Below, piece by piece: positions 11,886 to 22,608 of a DNA stretch of 64,000 nucleotides (its first letter is position 1; every line of letters begins with the position of its first letter). The stretch is from Leptidea sinapis (Eukaryota > Arthropoda > Insecta > Lepidoptera > Pieridae), in the NCBI RefSeq assembly GCF_905404315.1, contig NC_066294.1, positions 8,147,501-8,211,500 of the forward strand, read 5' to 3'. The position numbers and the translations under genes were made by a program. The notes under the pieces were generated by a model. It saw nothing but the letters and a program-made list of their open reading frames with translations, was not told the origin of the DNA and made no database searches.

Positions 11886-12047
11886 CAACAGTATCTACCC
11901 ATACGCAGCTATCCTCCACATTTCGCTCTGCGCTAGATTATGGTCATTAATATTATTTTACTATTAATTAATAAAAGTTATATTTGTAAAGCTTGCGCGA
12001 CAGTACCCATGCGCAACTATCTCCTACATGTTTCGTTCAACGCTAGA
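11886..12047. repeat. Two-unit diverged tandem repeat
   Basis: The words ACAGTATCTACCCATACGCA and ACAGTACCCATGCGCAACTA, each followed by a CATTTCGCTC- or TGTTTCGTTC-like stretch and GCGCTAGA or ACGCTAGA, recur about 111 bases apart. Possible satellite or MITE dimer. Confidence 0.6.
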
Positions 12048-12059
12048 CTTACGTGCCGC

Positions 12060-13010
12060 CGCCTACAGTAGAGGTAGTTGTAGTCTAAGCCTTACTAAAA
12101 CTTGGCCTCGTATGGACGAGATCTTTTCGACGACCATGTACTTGAATGGTAATTCATATGTCAGCATAAGGCTTCATCCGCACTATAGTTAAAAATGTTG
12201 CGTTAAAGCTCAAATTAATTAAAAATCGAAAATTGTAAAAGTTACGTTTATTATTACTATTTCAGTTTACCCCACGTTTCGTAATCTTTATAGATCACGT
12301 ATTCAGAGGGACTTACTTAAAAAGTGTTTAAATGTACGCCTTAATCAAAAATACTATATTTAATGAACTTTGATAAGCTCTCATGTAAATGACGCTTTTG
12401 GACATTTTCTAGATAATCGCACACTTCTCTCTTAAATATACCTGTTTATAACAGTGAGCCTAAAGTTTGGGATAACCATCTTAGTTTTTTTCGACTGTTC
12501 TCCTAATAAGCATTCAAAATAGGCTCTTTTGATTGACTTGACAAAGGAGGAGGTTTTCAAGCGCCTAAAGAAGTTTTCATTTCAAAAAAAGTCAGACGTA
12601 TTTGAAAAGACTTGTGGTCGGTTTAAAACAATACACAATAACCAGTAAAATTGCCTTAAAAAACTTAAATATTTACTGAAAAAAACGATTGCTTCACTGC
12701 ATTGGATAAAGTCATTTCGTCCTCGCGGAAAGTTTACTGAATAAAATATGTCCAATACGGAAAAGTTCAACTTTGTCTCATTGAATTAATCTACTAAATT
12801 TGTTGAGGATTTTCTGATGTTACAAACAACTTGATGTCTAGGGTGATCTTATTCTTAAAAGCGGCCAACCCGTCATATTTTTCATACAAATGCTCGTTAA
12901 AATGTTTAAAACATTTGTAAAGAAACATTTGTGCCGGCAGAAGTGAAAACTGGAACATTAATGTTATGCATTTTTGAACATTTTAGAATTGTTATGGATC
13001 CAAATGTTTT
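12060..13010. other. Unassigned AT-rich DNA
   Basis: No credible ORF, RNA gene or in-window repeat seen in this stretch. Confidence 0.5.
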
Positions 13011-13011
13011 G

Positions 13012-13168
13012 AGTTCTCTTGAGTGTTAATGCGTCAATATTCGTCTTCAAACAATTCGACACGTGTTTCGCCTCTACACGAAGCATCATCAGGAGATGTT
13101 GATTCGCCAAACTCTAGCACGAGACTGACGAATCGTTGAATTGGCGGAATTAACACTCAAGAAAAGTC
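13012..13168. mobile_element. Small TIR element (MITE), second copy
   Basis: Same family as 2691-2854, with inverted ends containing TTGAGTGTTAAT and interior AATTCGACACGTGTTTCGCC. It abuts the truncated end of a Tc1 transposase relic. Confidence 0.65.
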
Positions 13169-13780
13169 CGTCCAAGTCCTTCAAAACACGTCTCTGGAGC
13201 ATGTCCCATGCGTACTCGATGGGGTTGAGGTCTGGCGATTGTGCAGGCCAGGGCAATACCCGGACGTTCTCCGTTGCCAATTATTGACTGGTTCGCCGAG
13301 CTGTATGTCATTGTGTCATGCATTAACGTAAAATCGGAGCCAAAGGTTTGTGCAAATGGATGGACATAAGGTCTGAGAATATCCTCAACGTAATTTTCAG
13401 AGTTCATGTTTCCATTTACAAAAATGAGCTCAGTTCGCCTGTTCTTAATAATACCCGCCCATAACTGTTAAGCCACTGTATGGATGAACTTTCTGAATAT
13501 ACCTGAGCCTTTCAGTATTTCTGGGCCGACGGTACACTCGCACCCTTCTTGTATCAGGCCTAAGCCCGAATCGCGACTCATCGGAAAACATAATTTTATG
13601 ACATTGTTTCTGGGTCCATGTTCTGCGTTCTCTACACCATTCATTTCGACGAGCGCGATTCCCGTGACGGTTAACATCAGCTGACGTCTTGAAGTCAGTT
13701 GTATGTACCGGTCTTGTAGCGCTGCCAAAGACGACAAATACAAACAACACTTCTATGAATGCCAAAATGCCGAAATACCT
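13165..13780 (-). pseudogene. Tc1-like transposase relic
   Basis: Minus-strand fragments in different frames, in order: VMFSD-type block read as KIMFSDESRFGL (first catalytic Asp), then DTMTYSSANQ at the second catalytic Asp region, then PWPAQSPDLNPIEYAWDML with the catalytic Glu (DD34E pattern). These belong to Tc1 transposases. Frameshifts separate the pieces, and the N-terminus and last part are missing, with a MITE at the broken end. 13781-13980 is unassigned. Confidence 0.8.
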
Positions 13781-14054
13781 GAGATTGATTACTTCCCGCT
13801 TGCAACATCCCTACAGATCTGTCAGTTTTGTCGCTAACTTTATTTAAATGTTTGGTAAAATTTTAAAATCAAGACTAAACGTAGTAATAAAAAAACACTT
13901 AAATTCAAACAAATTCCCTTTCATTTAATTTTTGAAAAAAACAAAACATAATCTTATTGTAAAAGCATATACATCGCCCCAAAAAAGACTTAAAGGCACA
14001 AAAGGCATTTATTTTCTCAAAATTGATTCCTTTAGAATCCTCTTTGATGTGATT

Positions 14055-14058
<4 letters not shown>

Positions 14059-14101
<43 letters not shown>

Positions 14102-14115
14102 ATATATATATAAAG
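14059..14115. repeat. (TA)n microsatellite
   Basis: Run of AT dinucleotides inside the LINE 3' region. Confidence 0.95.
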
Positions 14116-15107
14116 ACACTACTACCGCTTCGGAAACAAATGGCACTCCGACAGAGAAGAAGTATCGCAAGAAACTCTCCCAGAATTTTTTTGGGCTCCT
14201 TTTAATCAATATATTGTACTGTCATTGCTCTTGCTATAAAATATGTTCCAGTCCTAGGCTATATATTCAGCTGTGGAGTAGTAGAATTTACGACTGAACC
14301 ATTTTTAACCGACTTCAAAAAAGGAGGAGTTTCTCAATTCGTCGGTATTTGTTTTTTTTTATGTTTGTTACCTCAAAACTTTCGACTGGGCTAACCGATT
14401 TTGATAACTCTTTGTTTATTTGAAAGCTGATGCTTCCCGTATGGTCCCATTGTAATTGGTCCAGATCTGACAATGGCATCCATGAGAAAAATCATAAAAG
14501 TCATAAATTTGCTTTACATACGTATAGCAATATGGATGATAAACTTACGAATAACTCAAAATCGCGCCAACCGATTTCGATGATTATTTTTTTATTGGAA
14601 AGGAAGATAGTTTGGTGAGAGTTTGGCAAGGTTCTGATAACGGAATCCATGGCAAAGTAACGGAACTCTTCAATTAAGTGCTTACGTTCATTGCTGCATT
14701 GAAAAATTTTGTATTACTGCACATATTTAGACAAGTTGTTAGTGTACTACATATTCACTGAAAATAAAAAAACAAAAAAATTTTTAACAAAACAACAACC
14801 GACTTCAAAAACACTATTCCAAAACAATAGATATAATATGCACTAAAAAGTATAAAAATAATTGCGTATTTTTAAACAATCTAATTCTAGTTACGATTAT
14901 TGTAAATTTTGGAGTCGGTGTCGTCCAAGATAGGCTTGTAGCTAAATACATAGTTATAGGTGAAATGTGCTTGAGTCGTGAGGACGTGAGAGGCGAGAGC
15001 GGGTCGCGGCGGAAGTACACCGATTCCAAAAATTACAATAATCGTAACTAGAATTATATTGTATGAAAATACGCAATTATTTTTTATACTTTTTAGTGCA
15101 TATTATA

Positions 15108-16381
15108 TTAGGTCCTTACATATGAAATTGGAGTTTTGTATGGAAGGAACAAAACGTTGAATATTTTTAAATATAATATATTTAATTAATCAAAGTATGA
15201 ACCATTGTTTTCTATGCACTTTTGCCATCTCATAGGTAGTTCATTGATCCCTTTAGTCGGACGGAAATCAATAAAATCTGTGAAGGCGATTTGGACTGCC
15301 CCATCAGAGTTAAAAATTTTCCCTCGCAAGAAGTTGTCCAAATTTCGAAAAAAATGGTAATCTGTTGGAGCAAGTTCCGGGGAGTACGGAGGATGTCTTA
15401 GACATTCTAATTGAAGCTCTTCTAATTTGGTAGCCGTCTGTTGTGCAGTGTGTGGTCTAGCGTTGTCGTGAAGTAGCAGTGGCATGGAGCGATTGACCAA
15501 CCTAGGTTGTTTAGCCGCTAGCTTTTCCATCATGGTTTGCAATTGCTGACAATAGACATCAGCCGTAATAGTCTGGCCAGATTTGAGAAAACTGCAATGA
15601 ACAATACCGGCACTAGTCTACCAAACGCTTACAAGTAACTTTTTTGGGGTTAATTTTCGCTTGGGGCAGGATTTGGCTGACTGGCCAGGATTCAACCATT
15701 GCGCTGAGCGCTTCCGATTATCGTAAAGAATCCATTTTTCATCACAGGGAATGATTCGGTTTAAAATACCTTCATTATTGTCCCGGTTCAGTAATGTAAC
15801 GCAGCAGTCGACGCGCGTTTGCCGGTTTGCTTCAGTCAATTCGCGAGGTACCCACCTTTAAAGCTTTTTAATCTTCCCAATTTGCTTCAAGTGAATTAAA
15901 ATAGTTTTATCACTAACACCGCAGTCTGCAGCTAACTCGGACGTGGTTTGCGATGGATCCGCTGGCACAATAGCCTTCAATACTTCATTATCAACTTGGG
16001 TCTCAGGCCGTCCACGGGGCTTGTTCTGCAGGTCGAAATTTCCAGAACGAAAACGTTGGAACCAAAAACGAACTGTGTTTTCTTTTGCAACATGACCGCC
16101 ATACACATGACTCACCCTTCGAGTCGTTTCCGCAGCACTAGTGCCACGGCGGAACTCGTACTCGTAAATAATGCGATACTTTAAGTTTTCCATTTTGTAA
16201 AATGAGTGACGCAAACAGAAAAAAAACAGAAGAAAAAAACAAATGAATGACGGTCATCAAAGCACAAATACATGAGTAAATAACTGTACAAATTTGAATT
16301 TGGAATTCCTTACCAAAGAGGAGAACATCGTGATTAAAGTGGCCAGTACGAAATACGCCAATTTCATATGTAAGGACCTAA
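15108..16381 (-). mobile_element. Full-length mariner element
   Basis: 1274 bases bounded by 24-base terminal inverted repeats, 15108-15131 and 16358-16381, beginning TTAGGTCCTTACATATGAAA. TA target duplication lies at 15106-15107 and 16382-16383. One transposase frame fills the interior on the minus strand. Confidence 0.93.
15186..16193 (-). pseudogene. mariner transposase (DD34D) with two nonsense codons
   Basis: Cut-and-paste DNA transposase acting at the element's own TIRs. The start at MENLKYRI is the family's usual start; an in-frame ATG at 16214 is also possible. The N-terminal helix-turn-helix region includes NTVRFWFQRFRSGNFD and GRPETQVD. Catalytic residues sit in CDEKW, LLHDNARPH and ELAPTDYH, with 34 residues between the last two, the mariner DD34D pattern. 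Length is about 335 codons, as expected. There is no frameshift; two in-frame stops break it: TAA at 15858-15860 before RWVPREL, and TAG replacing Trp just before TSAGIVH (about 15618-15620). Recently inactivated rather than old. Confidence 0.92.
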
Positions 16382-16747
16382 TATCTATTGTTTTGGAATA
16401 GTGTTTTTGAAGTCGGTTGTTGTTTTGTTAATTTTTTTTTTGTACTAAAACATTTAAATTTGTTAATAGATAATGCCTGAACAGTGGCTGGGACTTCATT
16501 ATAAAAGTGTATACATTTACCCTTAACGCTATTATGTATCTTATGAATCCTACTAGAATTATTTACAAGCAATTCCTTATTTCTAGTATTATAATAATGA
16601 AAATCACTATTAAGAGCAAAAAGGTGACGAAGTCTTACTAACTTGACTTAACCGAGTAGATTTATAAGTTTATGTTTGTTCCTGGTGTTAACATTATAGT
16701 GTACATACACTATATTAACATTACAGTCTCTAGCAAATACACTTTTA

Positions 16748-17128
16748 TCTATATATATAAAAATGAATTGCTATTCGTTAGTCTCGCTAAAACTCGAAAA
16801 CGGCTGGACCGATTTTGCTAATTTTGGTCTTGAATTATTTGTGGAAGTCCAGATAAGGTTTAAAAGGTGAATAAATAGGAAAATGCTGCTAAATTAAACA
16901 AAAACAACAAATTTGTTTTTCCTTTGATGTGTCCATACATAATTTCTATGAGAGAATTTATTGACGCACGGTTTGACAGTTCTGATGTAAAACAATTTCA
17001 TTACGACAGCAGGGTGCATATTTTACGAAGTAATTTTTGATGTTATGATATATTACGAGTATTGACAAATCATATAAAAACATTATTTTATTCATTATAT
17101 ACAGAACAACGTCTGTCGGGTCAGCTAG
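16748..17128 (+). mobile_element. Non-autonomous Helitron, complete ends
   Basis: Begins TCTATATATATAAAAATGAA and ends GTCTGTCGGGTCAGCTAG between A16747 and T17129. The 5' end matches the coding Helitron at 48417-49283 (inverted there) and the 3' end matches several others. 381 bases, no ORF. Confidence 0.9.
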
Positions 17129-17580
17129 TTTTACAATAATAATCCCAATAGAGTAAAATATGGTAGGCAATGACATGTTAAATCTAAAGAGTCTGTAAGC
17201 CGAAATCATAGTACAAATGGTAAGTGTTAAGAGGTTTATTCTAAATGACAGTGAGGGTATGTAGGCTGCACGTTTGACGGAGGTCGAGCATGGCTTAGCT
17301 CGATTAGGGAGCTCAGCCTGACCCGATTTGATTACCATGCGCGCTGGATTGTAGATAATAGAGAGACGTATTATGATATCTTGTTGGAGAGTGTTCAGTT
17401 CATGTGTATGATGTGTGAGTATATGTGTATACACAGTATTTGAGACTATCGAATGTCTTATTTAACCTGATATAGCAAATAATAGGACAAACAAACCAAC
17501 CGCAAACTTCTTCGTATATTATTATGCTCTTGTGAACCTGCAAATACGTTAAATATCATTATTATATTTGTCAATGTTAT

Positions 17581-18243
17581 ACAGGATGTTTTTTTGAGAA
17601 GGGCCTTGATGGCCAAGTCGGAAACTACGACACTTAGAGAAAACTCGTGAAAGAAGTCCAAATAACTGCATATTTATAAATTTCTTGAACTTTTGTAATA
17701 GACCCGAATGCAATTTCGAAATAATTACATCCTATATTATTGAACCAATGGAGTCTGTTGCTGTTGATAAAGATCAAACTTTGGAAATATATGTGTTACT
17801 AAAAACGAAAGCAAATAGTAAAATTTTACGAATTGCTTTTCATATCTCACTTTTACCTAATTAATAAGTTGCTCAAAATGGTTTCCGTTGACTCCAATAC
17901 ATATGTCTCTCCTATGACCTTACTGTATTTGATACCATGACAGAATTTATCCTCGTAATAAAAGAAACAATTTGGTATTTTCTATTCATTTGTAGTAATA
18001 CATATCTTTGCAAAGATTGATCCTTATCAGCAACATAGTCTACTGGTCCAATAATACAGGATGTAAGTTTTTTTTTTAAATATTTCGGATCGATTTCCGT
18101 TGAAAGTTCAAGAAATTTTAAATTAGTAAATATTCAGTTATTGGTTTCGTATATATTGAGGGCATGACTTCTTTTACAACTTTCCTCTAAGTCTCGTAGT
18201 TTTCGACTTGGACATCACCGCCCTTCTCCAAAAACCAACCTGT
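17581..18243. mobile_element. TIR element with 115-135-base ends
   Basis: Bases 17581-17695 and the reverse complement of about 18108-18243 match closely. Both start ACAGG, then GAGAAGGGC, CCAAGTCG and AACTACGA, and end near AAATTTCTTGAACTTT. An internal ACAGGATG word at 18056 may mark a second end. No transposase frame. No convincing target duplication. Confidence 0.65.
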
Positions 18244-19050
18244 TTCTAGGCATTGCTGACTGCTTATGACTTGTCAATCAAATTTGGTTATAGTAATCTC
18301 CGTTAGTTTTGTTCTATTCTCTTGTAAGTTTTGTTCGTTTATACGATAGTATATTGTCAGTCTATAGATGAAGTTTTAACAGAGTAGTAACGGAGTAAGA
18401 TATTGCCGCTATGTCAACTTAAATTGAATTGCAAAATGGCGGTCATTTAAATTTAAAAATGTCATTATTTTACACCAGTATGTAAATATTTAATATTATG
18501 ATATTAATTCATTCTCTTGGACAACAAAAATAAAATATTACGATGGGAAGACTACAGCAACTGTAAACTGCAAATGTCACGAGGGGTTGCTGAAGACCAG
18601 TGTCGTGTTGGTGTCTTCTGCACTGACCCACAATGTACTGAGTCAGCTCCTTTTAGCAGGAAATCACGCGCCGCACGGTTCATATATTTTTTTTATATTT
18701 AATAATTTTGTTACTTATTTCATTTAATTTATTGTTTTAAGATTTTAATTAATACTGAAAATTGAAGGTGTGTGTTTTTAATTGCTATTAAAGTGTTTCT
18801 ATTCTGTTCTAAAAATACATATATGAATAAAGTTTCCGTGGAAAATATTTATTAAAATTCATTAATTTTTTACCATTGTCACCCAGAGGTCGAAATTCGG
18901 CCATAATTCATTAAATGTTTGAGATTGAACATTATTAGGGTTTTTTTTAATCTCTATAATGTATATGTGTGTGTATGTTGTGTGTCATTCAAGCAATAGT
19001 GTGTGTAATATTTACTTTAGCTAATTTAATGTGTTCATTAGGATTTTTAT
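18244..19050. other. Unassigned, one GC-richer block
   Basis: Mostly AT-rich. The stretch 18570-18680 (GAAGACCAGTGTCGTGTTGG, then GCGCCGCACGG) is GC-richer and looks like a repeat fragment. No other copy in the window. Confidence 0.3.
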
Positions 19051-19054
19051 TTTT

Positions 19055-19312
19055 ATGCTGAGATGGTTTGGACATGTCGAGAGAATGAATGAAGAACGAT
19101 TGACGAAGAAAGTGTTGGAAGGGGTAGACCTAGACGGACGTTTCAAGATCAAATCAGGGACGTCTTGAAAAAAGGCCAGGTCAAGAGTACCCTAAACCGA
19201 AGAGCATGTATGAAAGGAATAATGAAAGTGGACGAAGCGAAACAAGTATGTAAGGAGCGTAGCAAGTGGAAAGAAGTGGTCTCTGCCTACCCCTACGGGA
19301 AAGAGGCGTGAT
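19055..19312 (+). pseudogene. LINE reverse transcriptase, C-terminal fragment
   Basis: The plus strand reads LRWFGHVERMNEERLTKKVL and then, after a frameshift, RACMKGIMKVDEAKQVCKER and KWKEVVSAYPYGKEA before a stop. The FGHVERM block is characteristic of non-LTR reverse transcriptase C-termini. A TATG-rich tail follows and leads directly into a SINE. Confidence 0.7.
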
Positions 19313-19349
19313 TTTATTTATGTATGTATGTATAAGGAATTTTGCATAA

Positions 19350-19558
19350 GACGACCCATATAGCTCAGTGCTGCTGAGTTAGATGACCCTGCCTACTGAG
19401 TTATATGTTCCGGGTTCGAATACCGGTAGGTGCAAACATGTATATGATAAATATGGATGTATATTTAAGTAAGTATATTATATTTAATATATCGTTGTCT
19501 TGTACCCATAGTACAGGCTATACCTTGTTTGTTTAAAATGTGTCAATATTATTATTCT
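19350..19558 (+). repeat. tRNA-derived SINE
   Basis: Head with an A-box-like TAGCTCAGTG and a B-box-like GGTTCGAATACC, then a tail with GTGCAAACATG and ATATCGTTGTCTTGTACCCA. Shares the GACGACCCATATAGC start with 34820-35055 (first base of that word is slightly degraded here). Confidence 0.8.
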
Positions 19559-19958
19559 TTAATACAAAAAAAAATAGGTTAATGCACGTTTTCTCCATAT
19601 AACTTTAACTGTGCTAAATTTCACTTTCATCCATTCGCGCATTTTTTTAAAAGGGTTAAAAGTTTTCGTTTAACGTATTAATATTATAATTCCCCAAAAT
19701 AGTTAATATTTCATAATATATATCGTAATATCAGCAGGGTCTTCAAGCTGACCTCCATCACGGAGTTGGCGGCTCGTCATAGTGTCCCACTCTCTAATAA
19801 AACAAACACACGTGCTGTCATCACAAATAATGGGTGTTTATGATTTGCTATCAAGATCCTTGTTAAATGGACGTGGTGACAGCAGAGCTTATATTTTTTA
19901 AGCCTGTTTAGTTATAAATATTTTCCATACAGTAATGTGGTCTCTAGTTTGTAATTTA

Positions 19959-20002
19959 CTAGTAGTTGCCCGCGACTTCGTCCGCGTATAATTTCCTATT
20001 TC
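19959..20002 (-). mobile_element. Helitron 3' end fragment
   Basis: The minus strand ends GCGGACGAAGTCGCGGGCAA then CTACTAG, resembling a common lepidopteran Helitron end. It is joined directly to a LINE fragment. 19559-19958 is otherwise unassigned. Confidence 0.45.
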
Positions 20003-20312
20003 ACCTTCGCACGACACGCCACAAATTAGGATATCTTCCCCACCATCTGGATGTGTAGCGGTCCTACACAGTGCTGTTTTCAAGGAGCTTCCTTCCTCGT
20101 ACTTCGAAGCTGTGGAATGAGCATCCTGGTGCGGTGTTTCCGGGACGATACGACATGGGTACCTTCAAGAAAAGCGCGTACACCTTCCTTAAAGGCCGGC
20201 AACGCTCTTGTGATTCCTCTGGTGTTGCAAGAGAAAGTGGGCGGCGGTGATCACTTAACACCAGGTGACCCGTACGCTCCTTTGTCCTCCTATTCCATAA
20301 AAAAAAGAGATT
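20003..20312 (+). pseudogene. LINE C-terminal end and 3' tail
   Basis: Reads through the coding end (about 20135-20220, with GRYDMGTFKKSAYTFL-like residues) and the 3' tail with GGTGATCACTTAACACCAGG and CGCTCCTTTGTCCTCC, ending in an A run. Same family as 31147-31965. Confidence 0.75.
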
Positions 20313-20581
20313 ATTTTCCTGCTGGAATGGCAATCAAACCTATCGACAAAAGTCCTACCGCTAGAAAAAACCGCATTTCATAGTTCATACCTATAGAGGT
20401 CGCAAGTTACATTTTTTTTTTTGGAATAAAGAGTTGTCAGTTCTATTTTTCCAAATTTAAACGTAAACAAAATTTCAATTTACATATTGTTATAAGTCTC
20501 TACGTAGATTCAACTGGTCGTGAAAGAAACAATTTCTGAGATGTACACCTGCTGTTTTTAAAGTTTGATTCTAGCTTTATA

Positions 20582-20865
20582 TCTAATATATAAAATTCTC
20601 ATGTCGCGGTGTTTGTAGTTAAACTCCTTGAAACAGCTTAACCTATTCACATGAAATTTTGAGTGCATATTGGGTAGGTCTGAGAATCGGACAACATCTA
20701 TTTTTCATTCCCCTAAATGGCCACACGATTTTTTTTTTATTTTTTTGATTATGAGTCCTCGTTAAAAAATACATACAACTTCAAATTTTCACCCATCTAC
20801 GATCAACAGTTACTTTTGTATCGCGATTTTAATATCGGCAATACAACGTTTGCTGGGTCAGCTTG
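20582..20865 (+). mobile_element. Non-autonomous Helitron
   Basis: Begins TCTAATATATAAAATTCTC and ends TTTGCTGGGTCAGCTTG, with CTAG mutated to CTTG, between A20581 and T20866. Same subfamily as 22609-23151 and 39076-39489 on the other strand. 20313-20581 has no recognised feature. Confidence 0.8.
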
Positions 20866-21055
20866 TATTATCTATAAAATTAATTATAATAAGATTATAG
20901 AGTAGTATAATAATCCAGAAATTCTTGCTATGTTTAAATTGCAATTGGTTATCCGATGGAATGGATTTACATTTATACATAACTCGTAATCAATGAAAAC
21001 ACATTGGAGGATAAACGACCATTAATTAAGGCGAATTTGCGAAAACGCGATTATT

Positions 21056-21328
21056 AAAGTGAAACGTTTATTACATCGTGTCAAATTTTTCGTCTGTATG
21101 TTGCATGTCGCGTGACGGTCGGGCGGTGCCAATAGTTCGCAGCAGCTGACCGTGTAGTGTATAGACTATTACTCATTTGTGCCAGTGCTCCACGCTATTT
21201 TGTTTGCTATCTATTTTGTTGTTATTTATTTTTTATACCCTTAATGGAATATTATTCCAAAAATTTTTAGTTAAACGTTTAACTATCAAAAGTAAAACTA
21301 ACTAATGTGAATTAAAGTTTCACTTTTA
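21056..21328. mobile_element. TIR element (AAAGTGAAAC family)
   Basis: Ends AAAGTGAAACGTTTATTAC and, inverted, GTTAAAAGTGAAACTTT. The GC-rich core contains GCATGTCGCGTGACGGTCGG and CAGCAGCTGACCGTGTAGTG. A second copy lies at 37309-37497. Confidence 0.6.
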
Positions 21329-21475
21329 ACGACACAATCCTTTTTTATAACATTTGAATTTATGTGGACTGTAAATAGAAGGAGGCTGGTAATTCGCCTG
21401 TCGAACCGATAGATGTGATCGGTTATTGAGAAATTAGGAAGACTTGCCTTACCTTTACCGACGTGCACGTCGAGG

Positions 21476-21789
21476 TTTTTTTTATTATGAAAATCAGGGA
21501 CGAGACGAGCAGGACGTTTAATTGATTGTAATTGATTCGCCCTGCATATAATGCAGTGCTGCTCAGGATTATTGAATAACCCAAATATTCTGGGAGATAC
21601 CATAACTGCACTCTTCACCTTGAGACATAAGATGTCAAGTCTCATTGGCCCAGTAATTCCACTAGCTACGGGGTCCTTCAGACCGAAACACAGTATTGCT
21701 AATACATTACTGGTTCACGGCAGAAATAGGCGCCGTTGTAGTACCTATAATCTAGCCGGCTTCCTGTGCAAAGGGGCCTCCCACTGATG
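21476..21789 (-). repeat. GGCTCC repeat
   Basis: Full-length reverse-oriented copy from the T run to GCCTCCCACTGATG. 21790-22315 after it contains no recognised gene. Confidence 0.85.
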
Positions 21790-22315
21790 AGTAGTAAGAT
21801 GGCTGGCCGCTGCTTCGGCTTGATAGTATCGAAACAGTGTTAGTCGCGATGATTGAGATGCGGGGGTCGACGTATACTCTTCACGGTCGCTTCGCAAATG
21901 ACGTCGCGATCCAAGTTAGCCCTTTCATTCTACGCAATGAAGCTAATTGGCGCAAACAAGTGTTAATAACAAGTTTTCTTATTATAATTTCAACTGTCCT
22001 AATAACTTAAGTATTAATATAAAACATAAGCGGTAGGTACAATGCGTGTGCGCAATTAGCGTGCTTGATTCGACCTTCATTCGCGGCGAGCCTCATACTG
22101 CTACTGGTAGGCATGTCGAAGGACGCGGGGAAAGGTGGGCGATGCGTGGACATAAAGAGGTGAGATCGCATCTATACTTTTTAATTCATTCTAAAAGAAA
22201 CAGATGGCGTTACCACATATTGTAGATGAATAAAATTATGCGAGCATTATATTAACCATTAAATATATTATAATATGTTATAATAAGTATATAACATAAC
22301 TTTTATTTTAAAAAC

Positions 22316-22500
22316 ATGAAGCAGTTAGTGATAACAGTATCTTTAACCACCACAAGTAGTGCCCGTTCACGTGCATGACTCATGGACCATCGCCTCCCTC
22401 GATCATATTTTAGGGAAGGGAATGACCCACCCTACAACGCCGCCTCAAGCAATGACATCTAACTGGGCATGACGAAGTACATGACGTGTCAAATAGTAAT
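22316..22500. repeat. Two-copy repeat, unit 1
   Basis: Shares CACCACAAGTAGTGCCCGTT, CATCGCCT, CGATCATATTTTAG and GGGAATGACCC with 60905-61080 in the same orientation. Unclassified. Confidence 0.6.
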
Positions 22501-22608
22501 TTTATAAATAAATAATTGGGCATAAACACATTCATTGTACTGGCAAGATGGTGCTGCGATGATATGATAGAAATTATTATGCTCTTTGCACATGTAAATA
22601 TAAAATCA

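Larger units (their letters stand above)
14307..16437. mobile_element. AACCGACTTC TIR element containing a palindrome and a mariner
   Basis: Inserted in the LINE. It begins AACCGACTTCAAAAA and ends with the complement (TTTTTGAAGTCGGTT) plus a short T/G tail. TTAA occurs at both junctions, which would fit a piggyBac-like target but is not proof. A related element lies at 58205-58690 on the same strand. Without the mariner it would be about 0.86 kb. No transposase of its own. Confidence 0.6.
14784..16437. repeat. Long inverted repeat (arms about 150 bases)
   Basis: The left arm 14784-14935 is nearly the reverse complement of 15005-15107 plus 16382-16437, with the mariner splitting the right arm. 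The loop is about 70 bases. Shared words include AACACTATTCCAAAACAATA and TTCTAGTTACGATTATTGTA. Confidence 0.85.
13980..17440 (-). mobile_element. LINE 3' region split by nested insertions
   Basis: Outer pieces 13980-14306, 16438-16747 and 17129-17440 belong to one LINE (family of 2020-2690). They join cleanly once a TIR element (14307-16437) and a Helitron (16748-17128) are taken out. The minus-strand piece near 16450-16570 reads KIHNSVKGKCIHFYNEVPAT. The right limit is approximate. Confidence 0.75.

Noticed and set aside
16958..17434. 158-codon minus-strand ORF
   Set aside because: It runs from LINE sequence into a Helitron end across an exact insertion junction, so it is a chance fusion.
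18056..18243. Separate element starting at the internal ACAGGATG
   Set aside because: No matching second end for it was found; kept as part of the 17581-18243 element.
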